NCBI RefSeq assembly: GCF_932526225.1
Contig: NC_064044.1
Span: 3,620,092-3,684,091, forward strand
Origin: Nematostella vectensis
Taxonomy: Eukaryota > Cnidaria > Anthozoa > Actiniaria > Edwardsiidae
DNA: 64,000 nt
Direction: 5' to 3'
Shown: piece by piece, positions 35,217-47,124 of the stretch
Layout: every line of letters begins with the position of its first letter
Numbering within the stretch: position 1 is the stretch's first letter
Notes under the pieces: generated by a model
Told to the model about the DNA's origin: nothing
Seen by the model: only the letters and a program-made list of their open reading frames with translations
The model's database searches: none
Position numbers and translations under genes: made by a program

Positions 35217-35760
35217 GACAGACCTTCTAAGAGAGAGTCCTCGAGGCGAAAGAACGTCCCCTACAGCTCATTTATAGCTATTTTCCGTGTTGCTTTACGT
35301 GCTGTTGTGCTGTGATCATTCATGAAAATGGAAATCAGATGGAAAGAACGGTTGAATAGAGACTCTTCCTCAGTGAATAAATTCCGTGTAGCTTTACGTG
35401 CTGTTGTGCTGTGAGCAGTCTTGTGGAAATCAGCCACCCAGTCCGCGGATGTTTAAAAGGCTTCTCAATGGAATGAACGGTTGTATAGAAACATATTCTA
35501 TACATATTTTCATAGTTACTTCATACTTTTTTTATGTTGTTTTTGTTACTTGTTTTTTCTGTTCTAATGGAGAATCTTTTACGCAGTTATTCGATGGAAT
35601 GTATTGAGGTGAGTTCATGGTTGAATAGAGCCCACTTGTCAAAAAATTCAAGTTTGAATGATAGTTGTGATTCATTCACACAACATTCCATTCCATTTTC
35701 AATTGAGCATAGCGAATGCCAAGCAAGTGATTTTGACTGGAACAAAAATCTTTAAAAAAA
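35217..35760 (-). promoter_or_regulatory. Upstream region of TRPC-B conserved in TRPC-A
   Basis: Counterpart of 11473-12000. It carries the same tandem block of about 105-115 bp beginning TTCCGTGTTGC or TTCCGTGTAGC and ending with GGTTGAATAGA. An in-frame stop 18 codons upstream of MTDEL supports that start. Promoter identity is inferred only. Confidence 0.4.
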
Positions 35761-35784
35761 TTGATCATCAATGGCATCAATATC

Positions 35785-35970
35785 TTCCGAAATGTGCCGA
35801 ATGACTTCCGAACAGTATCGAACCAGTCCTGAATGAAATCGAACCAATCCCAAACTGTACCAAATCACTTCCGAACAGAAGGCCCGAAGGATTACCGATA
35901 AGTATCAAATCACCCACCAAAAAATACAAATCATTTTTCCGAGTAGTATAAAAGCACCTCGAACAGTTTG
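35785..35970. repeat. Degenerate ~22-bp repeat upstream of TRPC-B
   Basis: Counterpart of 12060-12290, with the same CCGAACAGTATCGAACCAG type words. Confidence 0.6.
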
Positions 35971-36225
35971 CTTCTGAGGACTCAACTCCAGGGAAATCGA
36001 AAATGGTGTTCGCTAAAGAATACCGAGTTACCGTGGGTTTGAGTTATCAAGAGTCGATTTTCCGGACATGGCTTGGATAAATAATGAATAACCATGTTAG
36101 AAAATAGCTTTATTTTCCATTGCAAAATGTGCCAATAGTTTCAAAGTACCCCCAATTTAATGTTCAGAGTGAATGAGTTGCTAATATGCTGTCAAGTATT
36201 TTTTTCCACAGTTCAAATATAAAAT

Positions 36226-36520
36226 AATAAATAAATGAATTGGGAAGTTAATCACTCTTCTTGTAGCTAGATGCTGCAAGGCAGATTCAGACGTGGTCGA
36301 GTTGAAAGCATAGAAAGGCGCCTTAGGCAACCGCCATACGACTCATATCTGACCACGGATCACAGCTTGGATCGAAATTGTTGGTTTTGTAGATAAGAAA
36401 ACAGGAGAACCCGGAGAAAATCCCTCGGAGCAAAGAGACCAATTAACCCAACTCACGTGGGAAAGTGGTAGGCACAGGCGGTACAGACCGACGCTCTGCC
36501 AACTGCGCCCCGAGCTCCCC
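36226..36520 (-). mobile_element. tRNA-derived SINE, near full length
   Basis: On the minus strand the element opens with GGGGAGCTCGGGGCGCAG and an A-box-like GCAGTTGGCAGAGCG. It continues through the shared body (TTCTCCGGGTTCTCCTG, GTGGTCAGATATGAGTCG, TTTCAACTCGACCACGTCTG) to GCAGCATCTAGCTACAAG and an A/T-rich end. The RNA polymerase III head and common tail define the family. The B box is decayed. Confidence 0.8.
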
Positions 36521-36599
36521 TGGTTCATCAAGTTTTATGCAAACGTTTCTCAGATTCGTATATAATAAGTGAAAGTAGCTATATACAATTCTCTCGTTG

Positions 36600-38000
36600 G
36601 CCTAGTTGCAGACCTATGTGAATGGATAGTGGATACAACTCTTTCAGTAGAAGTTCAATACAATCTGTCTTCTTCCTGGTTGTAGAATTGAATTGCCGGG
36701 ATCTGGGAGATAGACTTGCTCAAAGCTTGGCTGAACTAGGATGCACGCAACGTGTGACCTGTTTTCTAGTCCTTTTGCATCCCCCACCCTCACCCCCCCC
36801 CCCCCCCCGAAAAAAGTTAATAATATTTTCTTGTCTTCGACCTTCAGAATTTTTCACATCTTATATTGTTTTCATGGTTAACTAAGCTGAGGACCATTTG
36901 AGAAACATTTCATGTGCCACTATAGCAGCGGGTATTTAGACTAGCAATCACAGGGTCCGCTATTCTAGTGGTCTTTCCTATGCTTGGACGCTACATGGCA
37001 TCCTCGTTAAAACCCGGGACGCCTTCATAAAAGATACGATTCACCATCTATCATATGTAAAACAATGAATTTCGGAAAGTAGGAGCCAGAAGGAGTGTGA
37101 CTCGTGAAACGTGTCGATGTCGTGCCGCTGTATCATGCTCCCGGAAAACCACCGAGTCACGCTAAGCATCCATTTTCTATCAGCTTATGTAAAATCGCGT
37201 GACGCAATATATATGTAAAATTGCATGACGCAGGTTCTGTGCGATGAACGAAGTCCTATGCAAATGACATGTTCATTCAGTAGCGAACTTAAATCCGCTT
37301 AAGTCACAGTAGCTTGAAACATTGGAAACAATCACAAAGCAACCTTGTCTCTCAAGTCAGACCAACGGTCTATCAATTGGATCCCTGACAGCCGCCATTT
37401 TGTCATCCTAGCAAATGCAGAGTCTGAAAAAACATCCATTTTCATCGGTTGATCTTGAGAAGCAGTTGTGATATTTTCTATTGAATTTAGTAAAAAAATA
37501 TATTTATACCTCTATCTATCTTTGCATGCCATATCACTAGTCCATATCACGCAGGGGACAATTTTATATTTCACTGCATGGGATTGTCCTAATAAAAGAT
37601 AAAATCGTCCTGTGCCCTTGGTCTGATAGATCTCCCAGGTCTGGTACTCGCGGGGGTGTCCAAAGCAGAGGAAAGTGGAGTCAACTTTTTGACATTGACA
37701 TTATCAAACCTGCCATACTAGATTCCTAGTATGTTTTACAAATGCATATATTTCAGTTGTTGTTTCTTATTGATCCTATGGGTTCAACAGTAGTAAATGT
37801 AGCCTAAATATGTTATTGGCAAGGCTAGGAAACAGCTTTTCTTGGATTTTGATAACTCATTTCAATAATAATAAATAAATAAGTTTCCTAGTTCAAGGGG
37901 AATGAAACTTTTATACCCCCCCATCGACGTATCCAAAACTTTTTTAGCCCCCCCCCCCCCCCTATGTGGAAACCGATCCCCCCCCTAGGCCATAAATAAT
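36600..38000. other. Intergenic stretch upstream of TRPC-B
   Basis: No gene recognised. Contains a C homopolymer near 36790-36808, a second near 37951-37962, and otherwise mixed AT-rich sequence. Short frames here resemble no family I know. Confidence 0.4.
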
Positions 38001-39033
38001 GAACACTCCCTTAGATGATAATTTCGTGATTCCCTCATAATGTGTCTTTTGACGTTAAATGGAAGCCTTGCGAAGTTGTGGCCGACTAGGACGTTTTGAT
38101 TTCGTGTTGTTTATGAAACCTAAAAGACTTTCAAAATAATGCAGGATTACTAAAATAGCCATCTAGATTTAGCTAATGACACTGGATCTCTCAGATAAAT
38201 ACAATATTGTGGTGGATGAAAACGGTCTGAAAATATTTCTCTTATGATGGGAAATCCATTTCAAGAAAATCGGTTTCACTCTATATGTTTAAAGGTAAAG
38301 TAAACACCCCGTGGGTCATTTTTGGGATATGATAGAAAATTTTGCGTAGAATACGAATATCGAGGTCTTTTTGCCCGTTACGGCCTGACCTTTTGACGAT
38401 TGCAATTTTACTTCCCGTTAAATATACGGCGGAAGTAAATTTACCCTATAGTTTTTAACATTAATTTGGTGGTTTTTGCCCTTAAATAAAACGATCTTCG
38501 TAGATTTCCACGGCTACGAAAAATATACCATTAAAAAAAAAATGATCTATTCGACATATCACTGCAAAAAATCTTGGATGTAAATATTCTCATAAGTTTT
38601 TGATCATAAGTTTAGGTCACTTTTTCACGTTTCGCGGGACACAAAATACTGTGTTTTTCCTATGTTCACCCAAGCCCATGCCTAGTGGAAACTCTCACAG
38701 CAAAACAGTCATCATGCGAAAAGTTTGAGAACGATAAAGAATAAGAACCTGTCCCTTACAAACCTACAAAAAAGAAATGTGAGCTGACATAAATGAGATT
38801 TACAACAATATTCCATCAACAGAACAGAGGTAAAACAAAGTCAAATGGTCGATTTCACTCGTGAAAGAAAGTGGTCTCAATTTACTCAATAAAACGGTCA
38901 ATTTTATTCACAGGCCTTAATTCTATTATATGCAACTTCTACCATTTTATCACTAGAATTTATGCGAAAATAACAACTTCGCCGCCCAAAACTAACTACA
39001 ATCTCAATCGGCATTATGATACTTCCCAAAGAG

Positions 39034-39408
39034 TTAAAAGCATACCTGTCAACTCTCCCGCATTAGGCGGGAGTCTCAAGATTTTGGACCCCTTCTCCCG
39101 CTATCCCGCGTTGAGCACAAAATCTCCCGCTTTTAGCGATTGTTATGCTTCCCAAAAATTGTTCTATAGAAAATCGTAATTTTGCCTATTTTATATGAAA
39201 ATATTTGAAATAATAATTCCCTTGCGTAGCGCAATTTATCTAACACCCTCGTGAGATCTATAAGTGGATTTGTTCGTGAGAGCTTTTTATACGTCAAACG
39301 CCTGCAAGGTTAAACCCACCCCTCCCCCAAAAATGAATATACCCCACCCCTCCCCCTAAAAAATTCTCAAGCCTTGAGATTTTCGGAGGTTGACAGGTAT
39401 TTAAAAGC
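39034..39408. mobile_element. hAT-like MITE, copy 1 (8-bp TSD)
   Basis: Element 39042-39400 with ends ATACCTGTCAAC and GTTGACAGGTAT, flanked by the perfect 8-bp duplication TTAAAAGC. 8-bp duplications are characteristic of hAT transposons. The body has CTCCCGCATTAGGCGGGAG and a C-rich 3' part. Two other copies are at 57148 and 63519. Confidence 0.8.
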
Positions 39409-39457
39409 CAATGTTTATATCGTCAAAACGTTACTATTTAAGAGCATGTTTAACTAT

Positions 39458-39616
39458 GTTGTGGTTTGAAATGCTTCTTGGTTTGAAATTGTTAAAACCA
39501 GTTTGAAAAAAATTCAAACCATGCCACATTTGTTGTGGTTTGAAATGCTTCTTGGTTTGAATTTTTTTCAAACTGGTTTTAACATTTTCAAACCAAGAAG
39601 CATTTCAAACCACAAC
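39458..39616. mobile_element. Foldback sequence with ~63-bp arms
   Basis: Left arm 39458-39520 (GTTGTGGTTTGAAATGCTTC) and right arm 39554-39616 are reverse complements with few mismatches. The centre is short. No coding content. Confidence 0.75.
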
Positions 39617-39705
39617 AACTATGTTTAATGTGGCTCGTGAGAGAATAAATCACCAAACAATTCAATTCAATTCACAACGATTCATGAATGAAACTCTGTC
39701 TAATT

Positions 39706-40308
39706 GCACGGCTTCCGGTAAAGGGGGGAAAAAACTAGCTGCACGGCTGTCTCCAATTTTCTCGATTTTTAACCTAAATAACAAGTTTCTGGCTTTAAAA
39801 CACTTCCACGATTATTAAGAACAGCCAAGCGACGATTTTTAGACTGAATAGCAATGCAACAAGCGGCCCGCAAATGCTCGGCAAAGTATGAACGAAGCAT
39901 GGAGCGACATTTCATGCATCGTCATTATGTGCCGAGCACTCGCATGTCGCCTTTTGCGAATTTTTTCAAGCTCGAAGCCATCGTTTGACGGTTCTAAATA
40001 ATGGCTTTTGAAGTCAAAACTTTTTATTTTGGCTTAATGGCAAAAAGAAAAAAAAGGAAGTGCATCTACTTTTTTTTCTCCTTCACAGCTGTTAGGCGAA
40101 AACGAGGTGTCGAACTCCACGCTTCTTTCATACTGTGCCGAGCATTTGCGGGCCACTCGTTGCACAGCTTTTCAAGCTAAAAACATCTCTTGGCCGTTCT
40201 TAATAATCGTCGAAGGGTTTCAAAGCTAGAAACTTTTTTAGGCTAAAAATCGAGAAAATGGGAGACAGCCGTGCAGCTAGTTTTTTCCTCCTTTACCGGA
40301 AGCCGTGC
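39706..40308. mobile_element. 0.6-kb inverted-repeat element
   Basis: Ends GCACGGCTTCCGGTAAAGG and CCTTTACCGGAAGCCGTGC. Inverted similarity extends inward for roughly 190 bp (AGCTGCACGGCTGTCTCC, ATTATTAAGAACAGCCAAG, GCAAATGCTCGGCA in each half, inverted). Non-coding. Long subterminal arms suggest a foldback or MITE-type DNA element. Confidence 0.75.
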
Positions 40309-41004
40309 TAGTAGACACAGCGTGAATAAAAATACTATTTTGTTGACGATGAGTTGTCGGATGCTTCGCAATCTTTTATTTCAGTCATTTCATCCTACTA
40401 TCGAGGTTTTATAAGGACCAGGTTCTTCTAATTATTCATCGTTACCAAATTCTCTATAAACTTCCGAGTGTTGATTGTTTTGCTGTGCGAGTTTCAGCTG
40501 GTGCGTTTGCAAAATGACCTTGGATGAACTTGGAAAAAAAAAACAGCATTTTCATTTTGTGTCGTGTAGAACGAAAAAAAATAACCTCCTTAAAATCAAA
40601 CTTTAATCAATCAAAGTAAGGGCAAATTTCTATCAAAGATCTTTTGCAGTGATCAAATTTTCCGATGAAACATTTTTCGTAGCTGTTTGTTTAATATCGA
40701 CAAAATAGTTTGTTTGATACTAGGGGTACCTTCAATTAACTTGATGAAGTAATCAAACTTTTGCATTGTTTCGATAAAATTAGATAACATGTTTTAGCAA
40801 ATTTTCTTAGTACTGGAGGTGCACGATTTCCATTCCTGTGGGCTGCCATGGCGTTTAGAGGCTTTTTCGAGCACGCTTAATCCACAGGGAGCCCAGACCC
40901 CTTCGAACTAAAAAGACTTGACACAAATGGCTAATATGGTCACCCGCAGAGGTCAAGGTCATCCCGCATTATCTCGCTAAATTAATTTTTTTTAGAGGCC
41001 AGGG

Positions 41005-41130
41005 CCCCGTTCCTCTAAAGCAGGTTAGTGCGTATCCACGGATAAATATGGTTATCGAGACATTTGATTGGATAACAACCTTATTTATCTCTGGGTTAGC
41101 GTAAACCTGCTTTCTAGGAACCCGGTCCAG
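41005..41130. mobile_element. Small foldback element, copy 2
   Basis: Arms TCTAAAGCAGGTTA and TAAACCTGCTTTCTAGGAAC enclose ACATTTGATTGGAT. Same family as 13191-13311. Confidence 0.55.
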
Positions 41131-41264
41131 GGAGGCTTTTTCGAGCATGCTTAATCCACAGATAGACTTGACACAAATGGCTAATTTGGTCACCTGCAAA
41201 GGGTCAAGGTCATCCGCATTATCCCGCTAAATACCCGAGGACAACCCCTATAGTGTTCTGTGTC

Positions 41265-41378
41265 CGGTTCCTAGAAAGCAGGGTAGAGCAAACCCAGGGA
41301 TAAATACGGCTATCTTGACATTTGATTGGGTAAAAAGGCGTTCATCCCTGGGTTAGCGCTGCTTTCTAGGAACCCGGC
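41265..41378. mobile_element. Small foldback element, copy 3
   Basis: Arms GGTTCCTAGAAAGCAGGGT and GCTGCTTTCTAGGAACC enclose ACATTTGATTGGGT. It arose with the local ~260-bp tandem duplication. Confidence 0.55.
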
Positions 41379-41740
41379 CCAGGAGAGCGGTTATTAAAGG
41401 TCAACGTTCTAAAATAGAGTAACAGTTCTTAAATACTTCATCTCCATAAAAGCAGACAGGCGTGACCTACCTTTGCGGTATAAAATTATATTCAAAGATT
41501 CGTTCGATTCTACTATCATTTATGGGGTTATGTGCCGCGTCAACCAAATCATAGTTAATAGAGGGGCATGGTAACAAAAACTTCGAAGACAGAACACTTT
41601 GTTGGTTTATTTGTCCCCTGTCACGTGGTTGTGTAGGTTCACAAGTCGAGCGTACAAGTTCAAGAGAATATATGGAGTGAACAAAGAATCGTTGCTCTTT
41701 GCATCAATCCCGCACTCCGATCTTTGTAAAGCTTTGTTAT

Positions 41741-44700
41741 ATCGATTAGCCGAAGTAAATGTGTGCTTTCTAGCAATTGATATTGTTATGGTGACAACAT
41801 ACTGGCTGACAGAAACTCTTTAAAGAAATCGTTTTCTTCGGGAAAAAATAATTAATAGTGTGATTATGCTATTGACAGTATATGAGGGGAGGAAACGTTG
41901 AGCCATTATACAACTGCATGCGGACTAGAACCTCAGGCTAAAAGGTGCAGTTCGCATGGCGAGTGCGTCTTTTTCGACAGGAATAATAGGAAACGAATTA
42001 TGTCATAGTAGAAGAAAACGTTGGAAAACGCATGCATGCAGATATAGGTGTATATACGATTGTATATACAAGCTTCGATCCACGCCTAGCGTTAGTATGT
42101 TAATAAAATTTGTTTGCCGTTCAAGATAGGCACAATGCTACTCCACCCTCTACAGGTTGTTTACTAATATTTACATTTGTGCATCTAGTTGCGGATCTGG
42201 AGTTTTCAAGAAGGCGTATCTAGCCCCTATCCCCCCCCTCCTCAATACCGGGTCAGCTCAGGTTTAAACTATTTCTCCTTTTTCATTGTATATAGGAAAC
42301 CATTAGGATTAACGTGTGAATTTTAAGTTTAGCCTTTGTTGGATATCCGGTCCTTTTCCCACACACACACAAAAAAACTCGTTTTCAAGGGAATTCAATT
42401 TTCAAGTGCTTTACAAAATTACGCGTGGATTGATTTTTAGGATCAGAAACACAATTCCTCGCACTTTCTTCATGTGGCAGAAGCCTACTCCTTCACATAC
42501 TTGCCATTATGTAAGCTAAAGTCTGCAAAGCCCATAATTATCTTCCCCCTAGGGCATACATTGTTTCGGTTGAAAAGAGACCAGCCCTGGATTGATCAGT
42601 CTACCCAAGCTTAAGCCGAAAAGAACTTATAAGCTCATAAGTACTGTAAACGAATCTTTATCTTACAATACACCAAAAACTGGAAATCGACTCTGCCAAA
42701 TTTTCGTCTTTAATAAGACTTCTTCAGGGCAGACACCTGAAGAAGTCTTATTACAGACGAAAATTTGGCAGAGTCGATTTCCAGTTTTTGGTGTATTGTA
42801 TTCAATGTTCTGGTACGAGATCGCGACAGTTTGGGCTTTTTGATTCTATTCGAATCTTTATCTTAGTATAGTAAAACTTGGATTTATCATTGTTTTTAAA
42901 TTTTAAGATATTTGATTTAACAATATCATCTTTTGTTCAATGATTCCTCTTTTTTTCTCCCTGTCAAATATACAGCGAATGTTTTTTATAAAAAAGGATA
43001 ACTCTATTATACTTATACTATTTTTTCGATTATCTTTCTTCTGGGTAAAAAAAGCACAATTTTAAAAATCTCTTTGGTACGATAATTTCTAATTGTTTTC
43101 TCGGTAAAAATACAGTAAAATGTAATGAAAGGATCTCGACCATTCCTTCATTATACGAAACATTTCTCCTCTCCGGTTTCACGTAGCAGCTTTTAAAAAA
43201 TGCTCAAAAGAATACCTGTGGCTCAAAACTTCTTAAAACCGAGAAAAATCGTGAAATTGTTTTTGTCTTTGTGTTTGCTGTGCGGTTTTAATTGCATTAA
43301 AAAAAACAAAGATAGTGCTAAAAAAATTATTTCGCGCATGCGCATTAAAACACACAATTTGGCGCGATCTCCGTACAAGGCAAGACAAAACAACACTTTT
43401 TTCTCAAAAAGGCCTTTGCAACTAATATACCGTGTATCAAACAATTTTCATTAAACCAAAAATCCAATTAAGCTTATCTTAGATACTTTTGAAATTCAAA
43501 TTTTTATAAGATTTTATACACCCCCAAAAAGAAAAATATTATCTGGAGGGTAAGCTAGGATATGTGGTCCTTTACGGCGGGTGGCAAAGTCAATATTGGT
43601 TTATTACCAATACGAACTACTACCTGTTCTTCAAATTGAGGATAACACATTGTTGACCTAGTCTTTTATTGTAAATTGATCATTTATTGGAAAAAAAATG
43701 CTGTAAAATAACTATTTTTTATTCAATAATTTTGAAAAAAAGCTTAAAGACAAAATAAAAAAACGACTATTTCTTGTACATGTATTTATCACGTTGTGTT
43801 TTTTGTTTGAATTTGGCAATGCAACAACAAAAATATCTTATTGACATCTTATATTTTGTAATTGACACCAATTTTTAATTGTACGTCAACGTTAACTCCT
43901 TTTATATCTGTCTTTCATTAAATTCAGTCAAAATTCACAAATTACACACAATCGCATAATTATATAAAGAAAACATTGCTTAGTTTTTGGTAAGTCCTTA
44001 AAAAGTATGAACATTAAATCTCACTTGTTATTAAAAAAATAAGCAAACACCTATGATTAAGAATGCTGTATAGTTAACACGCGAAGTCACATTTATAAAT
44101 AAATAGAAAACACATGCGAATTTAGATTTTGTGCACGTAGACGTTTTCAAAGAACAACGCTCGATCTAAAAATTCTATAAGCCATTGTTTTCTCTATTCT
44201 TTTTAAGTATTTTTGCTATAATTTTCTTAATCAAATAAAGTCTTCTGGGGTTCCGAGTAAGGAATTTTAAGAATGCTTTATACTGTTTTAAGCATATTTC
44301 TGTCAAACTTGCAGCAACTTAGAACTTCTAGGTTTGAGGGAAAGGGACTATTGTCGGTCTTAGGGAGCGCACCATACAATCAGATATGCTAATTAGGAGT
44401 TTTGGTGTCTGTTCTTATTACATTTGTACCCATCAAAACTTCTCCAGACTGGGCCTAATTATAATACTGTTCCAAAACAAAAAAACTACTGACAATGTCA
44501 TTTTCAATGGATCCAATTTCGTTAAGTTATCGCAGGATATGCTACATGGTGCTTTGAACCGCCTTGAGTGTCACTTAATTATGCATTTTTCACAACAATA
44601 CGAGGAAAACCCTGCTATTTTGATGAACAGAAGAGCGATCCCCTTTGTTTCTGGGGTTCAGACGACGAGTAAAGGGCTAGACAGTATAACAGGTCATTTT

Positions 44701-46880
44701 TCATGGCTGAGTTATACCTCACTTTATTAAATGTTCCATGGCTGAGCCAACGTGGTGGAAACACCTAATTATCTGGGTGGGTTGACTCCCTTTCAACTAG
44801 AAATCCAACTTTGACAATAAAAACATGAGCATTTGTGCTACTTAAGCCTATTCAAGTCGTTGTTTACAAAACTCCGTTGTAAAAGTTTGGCAAAGAGCTC
44901 AGCAACATAGAAGTCTTATGAAATTTCCAGCTCACGAAATGCCCAACCCATGAAACCAAGCACCGGGCCACACGACCAGTTTTCCCATATTTTTTTTCAA
45001 TCATCCTCTTCCCATTCGTTTTGCAAGCTCATTCAAGCTGTTAAGACTAAATACTGCGTTTACTCTCTGTCATCATCGGCTTTTTGAGGGGAGATTTGAA
45101 CTTAAATGCAACAATGGCTAACTGTGACACACCTATTGTCATTTAATGACAAGAAGAACGAATTGTGAGAAACGTAAATACAGTTAGAAGGTGATACCCT
45201 TTGTACAGCTCATTAATATTCAGAAGAAACTCACTCGTTAAAATATTATCATGCTATACCATTAGTCGATGGGAAATACCCTTTAAGCAATTTGGAATGC
45301 CCTGGGTAGTGGCTAAGGTAAGCTGTAAGCTAAGGGGTAACTGGGGTGTAGGGTAGAAAGGGCTGGGGTTTTGGCCTGGCTCTGGGCCTACTTCACCTGT
45401 AAAGGTGTGCGTTATTCAAAGCTAAACTTTTGCCCTTATCTCACTGCTCCATGTGGCCCATTGTTCTGTTTGGTTTTCACATAATCGGCCAGATGGCAAC
45501 CACCTTAGAGTCAGCCTCAACGAAACCACAACAATATGTAATTAGACGCGTCCCTTACATCGAGATCTAACCTCCCAAGCATATCACACACGGACGATCC
45601 TCTGGCGATTTCCACGCTCCATGTCAGCCTAGTTTCTCTGATCTTTACCTAGTTTAAGGCACTATTTTGCGAGAATTTGCTATCATCTTGCGCTGGGTGA
45701 TCGCATAGTGGTGCTAAGTAGAAACCAAAGCGCATCGTCGGCGTTACAACATGGGCTTGCCCACTTGGCGGGTACCTCACTTCTCACAATCGTGAGAAGC
45801 AGAGCTCAAAGTGAATCTCGTATGCATAAAAGCTGCCGGCTAATTACGACGTAGATGCAGAGGCTATTGAGTTGATTCATTTTAAGTTGCATTGAATAGC
45901 TTGCCCTCGCTACCAGGTGGAACTGAATACAAATGTTACTTAGGCGAGCGTCTGCGAGCTCCCTTTCTCTCTTAATGTCGCATTCTGTCAAACAAAAAAG
46001 CCCAAACGCAACTTCCAGGATGGAGCCTAACGTGTTGCATTAGAACACTATCAAAACACGCTTTATTTTCATTCAAAACGCCGGAAATATTCCCTTTCCC
46101 GTACCACCCTAAGATATCCCCATTTGGCGCATGCGCAGAAAATAACACGCAGGCTCGAAGGCCGTTTAGTTGTTTGCTCGATGCCAAATAAACGAGAATT
46201 CACGCACGGTTGTCTAAGTGGAGATCACCGACTTGAAATGCGGTTAAATAATGGATCGGCGAGTTTCCCCCCGGGCCTACAAGAGCCTGCCTTCCTCACG
46301 CATGCTAATTTTGACTCTTCTTTTTAACGAAAATGGACGAAATGAAATTAAAATTATCCCCCTGTTGCCTTATTCCAAAGAACAAATATGTTAGATTTCT
46401 AAAGAGATGAAATCCCGAGAAAAGTTGTATATCGTGCCTTTTCGGCCGTAAGAACCCCAGCGATCTGAATAATGGCATTGAAAATTCGGAATTTCTTTAG
46501 CCACTCAAAGCGTTTTCGGGACAGTTTTGTGTTTTCAAAGGGTCAAAAAATGCCTTTGTCACAAAGCAAAGGATTTAATAACTATAAGTACACGTGGTAT
46601 CATTGGGAGAATTCGCATTGTAGCAGTATTATTTCGGAATTCTGTGTTCTTTTACGTTTTAAAAGCAGCGCTCGGGGTTATTTCTGATGGGTCGTGCGGA
46701 CAAAACTCACACACTAGCTGCTACGTCATTCACGAATCGGCATAACACAGGGTAGCCCCTAACACGTGCCGCCCGAGACAGATAGTAACAGGTCCCCTCA
46801 CACCTTACTTCAACACTCCACTCCAAGCCAACACCACTCCGAGGAGCTTCTGTGCCGGGTCGAGAAAGTTACGGCATCCA
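41741..46880. other. AT-rich intergenic region upstream of the bHLH gene
   Basis: Apart from the foldback retroposon at 42648-42865 I see no gene. The longest frame (44386-44730, 114 codons) has no recognisable motif or splice context. The last ~1 kb is less AT-rich and probably contains the bHLH promoter. A possible 5'-UTR exon ends at 46881. Confidence 0.45.
42648..42865 (-). mobile_element. Foldback retroposon with 15-bp target-site duplication, copy 2
   Basis: Same element in opposite orientation: hairpin arms at about 42665-42733 and 42736-42800, then the head complement (GTTCTGGTACGAGATCGCG, GGGCTTTTTGATTCTATT). Flanked by the direct repeat CGAATCTTTATCTTA on both sides. The hairpin loop is shorter than in copy 1. 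Confidence 0.75.
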
Positions 46881-47124
46881 GGTAATGTCTGAGCATTGCA
46901 AACTTTCTATTACTATTTAGATTAAACAATTTAGGACTCGTTTTCTTGAATCATTAGCGGTTTGGAGTATAAAGGTCTCGTTTTTCTTGTGAATACAAGA
47001 TCGCGTGCGGATTTACAAACGTTCGATTTTGAATGATCCTGTATGTATTTTTTTCGGGTTGTGTATTGAGCAGGTTTTGTGTTACAGGTTGCTGGTGGTA
47101 TTCTACTTCGTGTACGGCGTAACA

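Larger units (their letters stand above)
38000..41740. other. Intergenic segment shared by both duplication units (copy B), interrupted by insertions
   Basis: 38010-38290 and 40740-41735 correspond to 12530-13615. The intervening ~2.4 kb (38300-40700) is specific to this copy and contains a hAT-like MITE, a foldback sequence and a 0.6-kb inverted-repeat element. In addition, a block of about 260 bp (GAGGCTTTTTCGAGCA to the foldback) is tandemly duplicated at about 40865-41125 and 41131-41385. No gene recognised. Confidence 0.6.

Noticed and set aside
44386-44730. 114-codon frame
   Set aside because: No recognisable motif, no splice context, and base composition like the AT-rich surroundings; chance frame.
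47005-47124. Upstream extension of the bHLH frame
   Set aside because: No in-frame ATG, and the region contains a likely 3' splice site at 47087; the start at 47125 is preferred.
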